A stretch of DNA of 64,000 nucleotides from Montifringilla adamsi (Eukaryota > Chordata > Aves > Passeriformes > Passeridae), in NCBI GenBank assembly GCA_017590115.1, contig JAGGNK010008337.1:7369609-7433608 (forward strand), in the 5' to 3' direction. A program made the translations under genes and the position numbers. Positions 38,560-49,175 of this stretch are shown piece by piece (positions within the stretch are counted from its first letter, which is position 1; the number at the start of each line of letters is the position of its first letter). Below the pieces are notes generated by a model. It was given only the letters and a program-made list of their open reading frames with translations. It was not told the origin of the DNA and did no database searches.

Positions 38560-38960
38560 GTTTAATACAATATTGCGACAGGGGGGCGGACAGGGAAGAA
38601 ATCCCGGCCGAGCCGGGCCGCGTTTGTCCCGATCCCGGGGCCGCTCCCGCATCCCCCCCACTCCCCGCGCTCCTCGCCCCCGCGCCGCGGCCGGCCAATG
38701 AAGGGACGCCGCCCTCTGCATGACGTCACCTCCTCCGGCGCCTATTGGGCGCCTCACGAACACAGCGCGGTGTCTCCTGGCAACGCCGTGACGTCACGGC
38801 CCCGCCCCGGCCCCGTCCCGGGCAGCGGCTCCCCCGTTGTCCCGGCGGAAAACGCGCGTGTCCAGCGGGGCTGCTGCCTTGTGCCCCCGCGGCTGTTGGA
38901 CGAACGGCGAGCAAAGAGCTGACAAACCCCAAACCCCGCGGACATGCCGCCGGCTGAGCG
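38560..38960. promoter_or_regulatory. Second CpG-rich block with CRE, CCAAT and X-box-like motifs
   Basis: Perfect CRE palindromes TGACGTCA lie at 38721-38728 and 38789-38796. CCAAT is at 38695-38699 and ATTGG (reverse CCAAT) at 38744-38748. GTCTCCTGGCAAC at 38772-38784 resembles an RFX X-box and sits four bases before the second CRE. The block is separated from the exon 1 island by about 0.6 kb of AT-rich DNA. It looks like a distinct promoter, either an upstream TP53BP2 start (minus) or a divergent noncoding transcript (plus). Which gene it serves is unknown. Confidence 0.6.
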
Positions 38961-39178
38961 GGATCTCTGAATCCCAGCTCTTTCCCGATTTGCTCCCGTT
39001 CCGATTCGCTTCTCCTGTGCCCGCATGCATGGGTCAACCTACGCACAGAAGGTTTACAAAGCCATTTATAAAAGCCAAAGTTTTCATTTGCTAGATTTTT
39101 TAAAACTCAGACTTTAGATTTATATTACAGGATAAAAATGTTACAGGTCAAAGCATGCGGCAGTGGAGAATTGAAATT

Positions 39179-39612
39179 CTTAGAATCGCAGAGTACAGAA
39201 TCACTGATTTTGGAAGACCATCGAGTTCAATCATTAACCCAACAGTGCCACGTCTGCCACCAAACCACGTCCCTAAGCACCACAACTCCATGTCCTCTGA
39301 ACACTTCTAGGGAGGGTAACTCCCTCACTTCCCTGGGCAGCCTTTGAGTTAAGACATTTCAGTAAAGACATTTTTCCTAATCCCCAATCTAAACCTCTCC
39401 TGGTGCAACTTGAGGCCATGTCCTCTTGCCCTATCACTTGTTACTTGGGAGAAAAGACCAACTCCCACCTGGCTACAACCTCCTTTCAGGGAGCACAATG
39501 AGGTCCCTCTGATCATCCTTTTCTCCAGGCTAAACACCCCCCAGTCCCACCTCAGAAGCCTTGGTGTTCCAGACCCTTCACCAGCTTTGTTGTCCCTCTT
39601 TGGAAACACTCC
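39179..39612 (-). mobile_element. CR1 LINE 3' fragment
   Basis: The plus strand shows the reverse complement of the CR1 3' end: AGAATC..GGAAGACCATCGAGTTCAA, CACTTCCCTGGGCAGCC, ATCTAAACCTCTCCTGGTGCAACTTGAGGCCATGTCC, TACTTGGGAGAAAAGACC and CTTTTCTCCAGGCTAAACA. The copy is diverged and 5'-truncated, and lies just outside the promoter CpG block. Confidence 0.88.
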
Positions 39613-40683
39613 AGCCAACGATTCTGCAAATCTCTGCTGAATTTTTAGAAGCATGTAGTTGCTAAGGGATAAAATCGAGTGTGATCTTTTAATGTACTCC
39701 CTAAATACAGACACAAATAATACTAATAATTAGAATATTAAAATAACAATTTGAAGCCCATAAAATAAACCTGGAAATGGTTAGGTAAACATCAAGTAGC
39801 AAAGGTGTTTCAGATGAGTGTGTGCGAGGTAGCCACATTTTGCTAGCACAAGCCTCTTGCAGGCCAATCCGCAGAAGTCTCTTTTGGCTCAAGTTCTAAC
39901 TTTGACATCTTCCACGCAGAACTGCAACCCCATCCCTGCTAAGGAAATGAAGCTCCAAGGGGTGCACATATTTATTTCCAGTTCTGTGCAGGCTCTGTGA
40001 CTCATACACTGCAATGAAGGCTCTCAGTGCCATCTGGTCTCACACTGAAGATCCCAGCTCCTCTCCAGCAGAGGGGACAGTGCTGGCCAGGACTGCAGGT
40101 CAAGTGGGGCCAAAACCACTTGTACCCATGGCTATCTCAGCAGCGCTGCTCGCCCTCCCCACAGCACCTCACATTCCTGCCCTTCACAGCTACTCAGACA
40201 TGATTTCACTAGAGAAGCACGGCATGAATTTCTCACAACAGGTTATTAATTACAGGACAGACTTTCTGGTTTATCAACAGAGAGTTGATGGCTCCCCCAG
40301 AGAAGGCAGAAATATGGGGGGGTTTCTGAGCACAGGTTCAAGCTCCAGAGTGTCGACAGTTGGAGATAACTGAGTCATGCACAGGAGCATTGGCAGCAGT
40401 TGCCAGTCCTGCATACAAGAGCTGTCAGAAAAAGGAAGAGAAGATGAGATCCACAGGATCTGGAGCCAATGGCATGGACAGCTGGAGCTCTGCACCTCTT
40501 CCCTGGTTCCCACTACTTTTGGTGGCCTAAGCAGAGCATGCTGCATTTGACTCAGGCCACATGCAGTTCCCTAGAAGTAATCACAGCAAGGGTTCTGGTG
40601 CCTCAGGTTTTAGTTTTTATATTTTTCAGATTCTGTACTACTTTAGTGTGTAGTTCTGAGCTTCATATTAAGGGATAGTAAGC

Positions 40684-41038
40684 TGTCTTCACAGAGTAGG
40701 GAGACAAAACAATTCCTTCTCTAGCTTGGGACCAAGGACAACTGATCCAAATCTCAGGCCCAAGAGCATAAACAATGTGGACTGAAGAGAGAAAAACAAG
40801 AAGGATGGGACTTCATGAGCTGGAGCTGTAACTGGACAATTAACTCCAATATGCTAATGGACCAGAACTTATAAAAGTGAGAGACCTTGTGACTGGTTGT
40901 CCATTTTGTGTTCATCTTGGGTGTAGCTCTGGCTGGGCTCTTGTGCTCCCAAGGTGTATCCATTGAGGACTGTTAATAAATCCCTACTTTATTCTTTAAC
41001 TCCATCTAGCCTCTGTTCTAGGTCAGTCTTCACAAGGC
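40684..41038 (+). mobile_element. Solo LTR with TATA box and poly(A) signal, intergenic
   Basis: About 355 bp starting TGTCTTCACAG and ending near TCTTCACAAGGCA. It contains TATAAAA (40870-40876) and AATAAA (40975-40980) about 100 bp apart, followed by a T-rich stretch, the U3-R-U5 order expected of an LTR read on the plus strand. No internal retroviral sequence is attached. Ends are approximate and no clear target duplication was found. It resembles LTRs common in songbird genomes, from memory. Confidence 0.68.
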
Positions 41039-41848
41039 AGCAGTTCAAGGGGAGTTCATACCCCTGGAATGGCTTGAAAAGTATCCAAGAAAAGGGGAAA
41101 AAAAGTCCACAAAACCACTAAACAGAAATGTAGTAGAATTATTTTTCTTTCCACAGGAGATCAACTTGATCTGAACCACAAAAACCTGCAGTAGCAGAGA
41201 CACTACAGACAGTATTGGTAATGATAATCAGTAGAAATAAACAGCATCATCTTTTCTAGTCATCAGTCTTCCCATACAATGGGATCTGTAGGACAGGGCT
41301 GGAAAAACACTGCTGTATTTCATGCTCTCAGCACACTACTTAGAACTCAAAAACTCCACAAAATTCCTTCAGTGCTGCATCCAAGCAATTTTAATAGTAA
41401 CTTCACATCCTCTGCTCTACCAGACTGTCCAGAACTACTTCCAGACTAGACAAGACCCCTTTTACAGTCCTGACAAAAATTTGGAGGATTATCAGGTGAC
41501 ATTCCTTTTGCAAGAACTCATAGGAATTTAAAGGGGGGTGTGGGGGGTGAAGCTCTACCTTTCGGTTGTTTTTAATAAACCCTTCAATACTTCAGCAAAA
41601 AGCTGAATGTGTTTCTCAGACTGCTTCTAAGGCAGTCATTTCAGAGGGTGTTTGACATAAATCAAGAGAGCAGCAGCAGCAATAGAAAACGTACGGGAGG
41701 GCAGCCGGGTAACATTTGCTGTCCACTGCCACCTACTGTTAAAACTCCGCCAAATCTGACTTGTGAGCTCTAATTCCCCAAGGATATGATTTAAGAGCCC
41801 AGAAGGAAGGAAAAGCTTTGGAATTGAGATTGCTGTGGAGAAAATAAG

Positions 41849-41872
41849 AAAAAAAAAAAAAAAAAAAAAAAA
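41849..41872 (+). repeat. A24 tract
   Basis: 24 consecutive A, preceded by AAAATAAG. Confidence 0.9.
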
Positions 41873-42319
41873 GGACATGCCAGGAGAATTACTCACCTAA
41901 ACTCATCGGGCTGTGGCACAGCAGCTTCATAAGTTTGGATTCTTTCCAGCAATGTTGAAATTCTGGCACCTAATTTAGACAGCTACTCTTCAGCTCAAGA
42001 TAAGGCTTTTCCAGGCAGTGATTCAACACAAAGACCTCGATTAGTCCGTGTTGTCAAACTTCCTCACAAAGAGAAAATGCAGCTAAAGAAGAGAAAACAG
42101 ATGGCTTAACACTTTCAGCACCTACATAGAGTTCTGCTAATCCACCAGCTGCCCTCTTGTTGTTAGATTCATTTCCACTATTTAATGCTGCATTCCCATT
42201 TAATTTGTTTTCAAAACATCAGATAACAGACCTCACAGCAGAAACAGTCTGGGGGAAAACACACAGCAATGACTGAGTCTATCTCCCCGCTGGAAAATAA
42301 AGTTCCCTTTAATTAGAAT

Positions 42320-42520
42320 CATTAGTTCCCATTAATAGAATCATTAATGTTGGGAAAGACCTCAAAGCCATCAAGTCCAAACATTAACCCAATATTGCCA
42401 GGTCCTTCACAACCATAGGGCCACAACTATACATTTTTTTGAACACTTCTGGGGCAGTGATTCCATCGCTTTCCTGGGCAGCCTGTTGCAGTGCTTGACC
42501 AAGTTCCAAAGTCTGCAGGT
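42320..42520 (-). mobile_element. CR1 LINE 3' fragment
   Basis: The plus strand reads AGAATCATTAATGTTGGGAAAGACCTCAAAGCCATCAAGTCCAA, then GAACACTTCTGGGGCAGTGATTCCATC and CCTGGGCAGCCTGTTGCAGTGCTTGACCA, the reverse complement of the CR1 3' end. Short and diverged. Confidence 0.8.
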
Positions 42521-45500
42521 AAGATTTATGAAATCTTTTCAGAAATTTGCTAACAACATCAGCTAGGACATCCCATGTTATTCCAGTGGCTGCTTCCAAA
42601 GAAAAAGCTCTTGGTCAATGCTACATTCAAAGCAGCACATCAAGAAGCATTCGACGAGTGTAAATTTTAAAGCAAGACACAGTGGCTTGCCACAACTTCT
42701 GTCAGCCCGTTCTCTAAGTGTAGTTGTCTTGGACATTGAGGAGTTATACAGCAGGCATACCTTCCTCTTGGAGATAAGCCATTTCTCCAAACTTGTGTCT
42801 GGAAGCTGAAATGAGCCTCTTTGGGGAGTTTATCACATCAGTGCATGTTTAATGCAGAACATCATCAAGCTCCTCCTTGGATGGTGTGTGCTTTGTGCTC
42901 ACACCAAGTCCATTTTGGTTGTGATGTATGCTTCCTTATTCACACTCAGATTAAATCAATTTAAAATCTAAACAAATAACTGTATTCTGTCGCATTCCTA
43001 CACCACAGCTGAAATAAAATCTAGATTTTCCCAACACGAGAAACAGCTGAGTTACATTTACCTCACTCAGAGCCATGAGAGCCAGTACCTTGCACTTACT
43101 ACTACAAAAGGTAAATATAAACATCATTGGTCACTGTATGTAGGAGCTAGTCATGCATATAAGCAACTACACGAGACAACCAAAGTTCAGACTCTGTAAC
43201 TTTAAAGTTAGTTAAAAATTATTTTTTGCTTAACTTGCATCCTCTCTGTAAACTAACCCCATTATCTAAGTTGTGACAGTCTCACATGCACCCACTGCAC
43301 AAAGTACATAATCATGTTACTCAGTAAACTAATAATTGTACAGAGCCGGCAGCACTCAGAAAATGCTTCAGAAATTTACATCAATTTTGCTGCAACCTAT
43401 TCAGGCCTTAGGCTGATCATTTAAATCATTTAAATACAGTTTGAATAGTTTGAAAGAATGATTCTCTAAAAATAGAAAGTGTCATTAATATCACAAGCAT
43501 CACTCACTTTAAAGAGAAGTCTTCAATTTATTCCAGATCAACAAGGAATTATTTAACTTCATTAAACTAAAGCTCCTCCAACTTCTCAAGTTACTTGCTG
43601 GAAGAAAATCCCAATTTCCTCACTCAGAATTCTTTTCTTGATAATTTAAATTCTGTGTGGGTTTTTTTCCCCTCACAGGTAATTGAACAACCAGCCAGCT
43701 AAAGCAAGTCTGCACCATGTCTTCAAAAGAGGAGAAAGAAACTTCCTCTTCCATTAGACGCCAGTATCCTTCAACAAATTAATGTTTTGTATGCATCACA
43801 CACAGCTGCCATTTTTCTCAATAACCAAATTATATTCACGACACTCACTCTGGATCCCTGTCCATTTATCTGAGCACAGACGCTGACAGAAGACCCTCTG
43901 TAACAAAATGTCTGTTTAGGGCAATTACAGAGATTTGGGAAAGCTGTATCTGCCTGCAGCCACTCATCCAGCCCCATAAGGCCAGTGAGGAAAAACAGGG
44001 AAGGAACTGAAACACATTCCCATTAAGCACAAATATAGTCAGCTGCTGGAAACAGAAATTCTGTGATCAAAATCTCATTCCTTACCAGAAACTTTAAGAC
44101 ACTGATTAGCCACACAGTGACTCTGGACCTTCATCCCAGCTGGATGTTTGGAGGATGTGGAGAGTTAAATGAGCACTGCCATTTTACTGTTGCCTCATCC
44201 CTATTGCTCAGCTGCCAAGAAGCCAGACTTAGCTCATGCTAGCAGTCCCTCTGGAGTCAAGAGAGAATTAAACCAGAGGGAATTCAGAAAATACAAAATT
44301 ATTTCAAGATCAGGCCCTCAACAATATATTTTTTATAAAGTGACTGCAGGACTGAGCAGACCATGTCTTTGTAAACCTCTTCTCATGGTTAATTTATCTA
44401 TTTTCTTTGCACTTTCTCACACAGAGCTATAGTCCTGTGCCTCAGAATATCAAACTCTGCTTGAGATAACTCTGGCAGACCTGGGGACATCAAAAGTACT
44501 TGTGCAGTTTGTTGTGTCTGTAGTATTTCACCAAGCTGAGCTGATATCTCTGAGACACAGAGACATTACTGATGTCTCCCCTGAATTATCTTTACCATAG
44601 TGTAAATATGTGCTAGTATACTGAAATTAAAGGAATTCCTTGGAACTTACATCAAAACTGAGCCCTTCCTCAAGGTGATAACTAATTCTGAGTCCTAGGG
44701 ATAGCAAACATCCTACAAGAGAATAATACAGAGAACTAGCAAAAGTCATGTTATCTGATGAAAGCATCTTTTTTTTTATCAAAGCTTATTGACCAAGATT
44801 ACTTCTGAGTACAGCTGTGTGAGGAGGATGTGTAACCTGACCAAGGCAACACGCTGTCAGGAGCTGATTCTGCAGCCCTCCTTGGGGGAGGTATTTTGAC
44901 TACAAGGAAATAGAAACGAGTATTTGTCTGAACCCTTGTCTTTTTTATTCCCCACGTACATCGGTTTACCTGATTTGCCATTAATTAGTAGTAGAGTAGA
45001 ATTAATACAGTGTGTGTGTACAAATGCCATTTTTCCTGTGGATATGAAAACATTTTAAGTTTTTTCTTGAAATTTGAAACAGAAAAATGTATTTGATGAA
45101 AGCTTGACTGTGCAACATGCCTGGCCTACATAAATCACTCAAGATTAGTCTGGTTCCCCACACTTTCAGTTCAGAAAAATCTAAAGAGACTGTATTTTTT
45201 GTCTTCCTGTCTTCTACTTGTTTTCCTTCTGCTTCTACCTCTCATCTCCCATGGAGCATCGTATTCTAGTGCCTCTCAACGTCAACACATGATTACTTTC
45301 AGATACCTAATATACAGTATTACAAGGAAATTGAGGGGTGGATGTAGATTTTAGAGTCAGTTTCTCAACCAGATTTTTATGTAACATGTAGCACTACTGG
45401 GTCCAAAACTGATTAAACTGCAAAGGATCCAGTTAAATATTTATATTGATTTAATTAAACTGGGATTACATTCATATCTGAAGCTGACTTCATACCACAA

Positions 45501-47398
45501 TATTTACTCATTTACCCATTAGAGGATTAAAAGCTTCAGCTGTGAAAGATTAATGTGTTCAAATTTACACTGCTCTCTGTGTTTATTAACACCACACTCA
45601 AAGGAAATTTAAATATTACCTTTTTTCCCATTTTTAATGCCTTTCACAAAAAGACCTTTAAGCAAGAAAGACTTTACTCTGCCTTAGTGTCCAGCAGCCT
45701 GAATGAAAGTACAGCTGTGTGAATAGACCAGACTTATTTCAAATTTACCATTTCTTTTAAAAAATTCCTAATATCCATGAAGTGAGCAAACTGCTGCTGC
45801 CCCCAAGAAGAAAACATATCGTGTGGGAAAGGCTTTTCTATTTTTCTATTGATTACACTGACTTAATAAAACAAATCTGTTCTCCTCCTACCCAACTTCT
45901 GCTCTTACCATCAGTTTCTGAGCACGTTACTCCTCTTTGCTCCAATATTCCTAATCAACATGACAGTTCTGACCTACTTACACACTTTCCTTCACCTCCA
46001 ACCCCCGCTGCTAATTTTTTTCCACCACTCCCATCCTCCCAGATGTCTGCTTGTTAGCTTCTGCTTCTCACTCTCTCTCTTTTTACCCTTTCTTTAATTT
46101 CTCCTCCTTTCTCAGATCTCACAGATACAACTTGACTTGTGTTTGAGCCAGGCTCCTTCCTCTTCATCACAGTTCTTGGTGTTGTTTGCTTCCATACAAA
46201 GCCTAATCAAAACATTCCACACAATTTCAGTAAAATTTCACAGCCTGAACACACCACACTCCAATCAGTTGGGAGCACAATATATAGCCCAGAGTATGGA
46301 GATATCCAAATTTCATTCCCCCAAACATAAATCAAAATATTATGAGGATTTTTGCATGAAAGGAGTGAAAAAATTCATTTCCCCTAACACCTTCTTGTGA
46401 GTCATTGAGAAGTTAAAAAAAAAAAATTCAATCCAACTATGCTTATAATTCTGACATGGTTAAATAAAAATTATGGCTATTTCAAGATTTTAAAATTCAA
46501 GGCTATTTCAAGATGATACATGACATGTAATATGCAAATAGGTTCTACATAACTTTATTTTATCCCTTTCAGAAAGTATTATCAACTTTTCTGGCTTTAC
46601 AGTATCCCAAAATAACTGAAAAGTTCATCCACTGGAGAATCTGTAATGGGGGTTTTGTGAAAGTGCGTGAGAACTGTGTTTTTCCAAATTAATGCAAAGT
46701 GATGCATGCTCAGAAAAATGACACCAGATACACTGGGGAAAGACATGAGTCAGAACCTGGAAGGCAGCAGAATTACCCAACTTACTAAAATAGACTTATT
46801 AACTGTTAAGCTCTGTATATAGTTAGCATAAAATATATATTGTTCATTGTATTTATTGTTTGGTGATATGAAAAACATACAGCTCATATTTATTAAACAT
46901 AGAGCTGTATCTAAAAAACTGAAATTGTCTAAATTATATGGCCAAAAAAAAAAAAAAGAAACACTCTCTTGAAACAATGTGAGATCTTATATGCTTAGGT
47001 AGGATGAAAAATCCCACTTTCTTTTAAAGCATCAACACACTGCCAGCCCAAATTTCACGTGCCAAGTCACAAGTTCACAAAGAATTCTCCTGAGTGAGTT
47101 TTAAACTGCTGACGGTGCATGTGAAAGGAGATCAGGTCTGAAACCATGCACAAGAATAAAACTCTTGTTGCAAGATAGCAGCATTGATGAGTTGAGGGGA
47201 GCGAGCAAAACACTTCCAGATCCATACAAGGCACACAGTGTTCTGCTCCTAAAAAGGAAATATTAATTTCAGCACACATTTTTGGAGTGCCATTAGGATG
47301 ACACACATAAAGCCTTACCCTTGCATTTGCCCTGCTCCCAAGTTAGTTCTTTTCCAGATGCCTCTTTTTGGTTTTGTTGTTTGTTTTTTGGTTTGGGG

Positions 47399-47422
47399 TT
47401 TTTTTTTTTTTTTTTTTTTTTT
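47399..47422 (+). repeat. T24 tract
   Basis: 24 consecutive T following a T/G-rich run (TTTGTTGTTTGTTTTTTGG). Confidence 0.9.
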
Positions 47423-48392
47423 AAGAAAGAGGTTGCAGATGAGTTTCTGAGGAGAGGAGGGAGTGAAAGAAATGGGTTAGGATAAAACTTCAAAGAGAGG
47501 AAGCATGGCTGAAAAAAAAAATGTACAGAGGTGCTGCAGGCAGCTAATTCTTTAGTCCTGTAATATTTTAAGCTGTACTACCTTGGTGCAGGTACTGAAA
47601 GAAGTGGTTGCTATCATCACTCTTGGCATTTGTTCAGTGATTTCCTCTGGCAAGTCAGTCCTCAGGAGCACCAGCTCCCCAGTCAAGCACAGACACCCAA
47701 CGCTGCTGATGAGAAACAAAGCAGCAGCAGCAGCTGAAGGCACTGAAGAGACTGGCACCATACTTTTCAAAGGCTGTGCCAACTTCTGTCAGGCTAAAAT
47801 GCTTGTGAAACTGAGGAGTGTCTCTTCTCAGAAGCACCAGGGAATGTTCTAGAAACAGCTCTTGGTCCCATCCTTTTGTTGTCCCAGCAATCTGATGCAG
47901 AAACCTCCTCAACATACAGAATAAAGGAGCAGAGTTTGCTTTATTCTGGATGTTCTACCTGCTCAGTTATGGCTGGTTCCAGGCAGTGATTTTCGGGCTG
48001 CCGAGGGTTTTGCCAGCTGGCTCTGATCCCAAAGGCTGGCAGCGGACCTGCAGCCCTCTGGCTGTTGTGGCTCCCCGTGCCACCAGAGTAGGGGCGGCTT
48101 GGACACCAACCACTGAAGGGGGTGCTTGCCCATCCATAGGTAAAATTTAGCAGGCTGGATTACTTTGTAGCGAGGATGTAGTTTTGGCTCGCTTAGGAGC
48201 TACAGAGGTATTTTCCACCGTGTAGGTGCCCCACGGTAACCCAGCACATTCTCCCGGTAGGTCCCTGTGCTGTGCGGACGGAGCACTGCCGCACCCCTGC
48301 GCTGAGGCACCCACGGAGCTTTGGGAGCTCCTTCCCACAGAGGGGCATGGACAGGGAGGCGTTCATTCCTTCTCTCCGGCCTCCAGCCCTAG

Positions 48393-48470
48393 AACACGAG
48401 GGGATGCTCTAAAGCCGCCTCGGGGGAAGTTCAGGTTGGGTATCAGGGAAACTCCTCACGGAGAGAGTGG
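48393..48470 (+). mobile_element. CR1 fragment, plus orientation
   Basis: AGAACACGAGGGGATGCTCTAAAGCCGCCTCGGGGGAAGTTCAGGT..AAACTCCTCACGGAGAGAGTGG parallels the same CR1 stretch seen at about 15524-15600. It is short, and ends about 14 bp before an oppositely oriented CR1 fragment. Confidence 0.65.
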
Positions 48471-48483
48471 GAATCCTGCACGG

Positions 48484-48760
48484 GAATCACAGAATCATTA
48501 GGGTTGGAAGGGACCTTTGGAGATCACCAGTCCAACCGCCTGCCAAGGCACAGTCACCTGGAGCAGGTGACACAGGAACGCGTCCAGCTGGGGTCTGAAT
48601 GTCTCCAGGGAGGGAGACTCCACGACCTCCCGGGGCAGCTGTTCCAGCTGCTCTGCCACCCTCAACTTAAAATTTTCTCCTCGGGTTGGCGAACTTCTCG
48701 TGTTTTAGTCTACGGCCCTTGCTCCTTGTCCTGTCTCCGGGCACTACCGACAAGAGTCGG
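48484..48760 (-). mobile_element. CR1 LINE 3' fragment just upstream of FBXO28
   Basis: The plus strand shows GAATCACAGAATCATTAGGG, TTGGAAGGGACCTTTGGAGATCA, GAGACTCCACGACCTCCCGGGGCAGC and CCTTGCTCCTTGTCCTGTC, the reverse complement of a CR1 3' end. This copy is better preserved than the others. It ends about 200 bp before the FBXO28 start codon, within the promoter-proximal region. Confidence 0.88.
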
Positions 48761-48958
48761 ACAGCATGCCTCTAGCGCCGGCCCGCAAACGGCTCCCCGG
48801 GCAGGGGTAGCGACCCAAACCCTCAGGCACCACAGCAGCACCGGGAGTTCCATTTCCCTCATTCCCTGCGGGAATGCCGGGGCGGGCCCGCCGTGACGGC
48901 TGCGGAAGAGGCGTCACAGAGAGGCGGTACCATCCCCCCGCGGAGGAAGGACGGGCTG

Positions 48959-48970
48959 CAAGATGGCGGC
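48959..48970 (+). promoter_or_regulatory. YY1 motif overlapping the FBXO28 start codon
   Basis: CAAGATGGCGGC matches the canonical YY1 site AAGATGGCGGC and contains the initiating ATG, with A at -3 and G at +4 (a strong Kozak context). YY1 sites at this position are typical of TATA-less genes with short 5' UTRs. Confidence 0.7.
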
Positions 48971-49175
48971 GCCGGAGGAGCGGCTCGTGTCGGAGGGCGA
49001 AGGCGGCGCCCCGGGCTCGGCGCGGCTCTCCCCGGCCCCGCTGCCGGAGGCCGCCGAGCCGCTGGCGCCCATGGAGCCGCCGCCTCAGAGCAACACGCTC
49101 ATGGGGCTGCCCATCGTGGCTATCGAGAGCATCCTCAGCTTCCTGTCCTACGATGAGACGAGCCAGCTGCGCTTG
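48963..49175 (+). CDS. FBXO28: FBXO28 coding exon 1 (residues 1-71)
   Basis: 213 nt ending at donor GTAGGG, phase 0. Encodes MAAPEERLVSEGEGG, a Pro/Ala/Glu-rich tail, then SNTLMGLPIVAIESILSFLS, the first F-box helices. The first ATG is in a strong context and lines up with the human start. Met37 is a weaker alternative. Confidence 0.95.

Larger units (their letters stand above)
38961..48390. other. Intergenic region between the divergent genes
   Basis: AT-rich spacer. It holds the CR1 fragments at 39179-39612 and 42320-42520, a solo LTR at about 40684-41038, and A/T homopolymers (41849-41872, 47399-47422). No coding exon is supported. The remaining sequence, including 42521-47398, shows nothing recognisable. 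Confidence 0.75.

Noticed and set aside
48504..48896. 130-codon plus-strand frame just before FBXO28
   Set aside because: Antisense translation of a CR1 3' end; not a gene.
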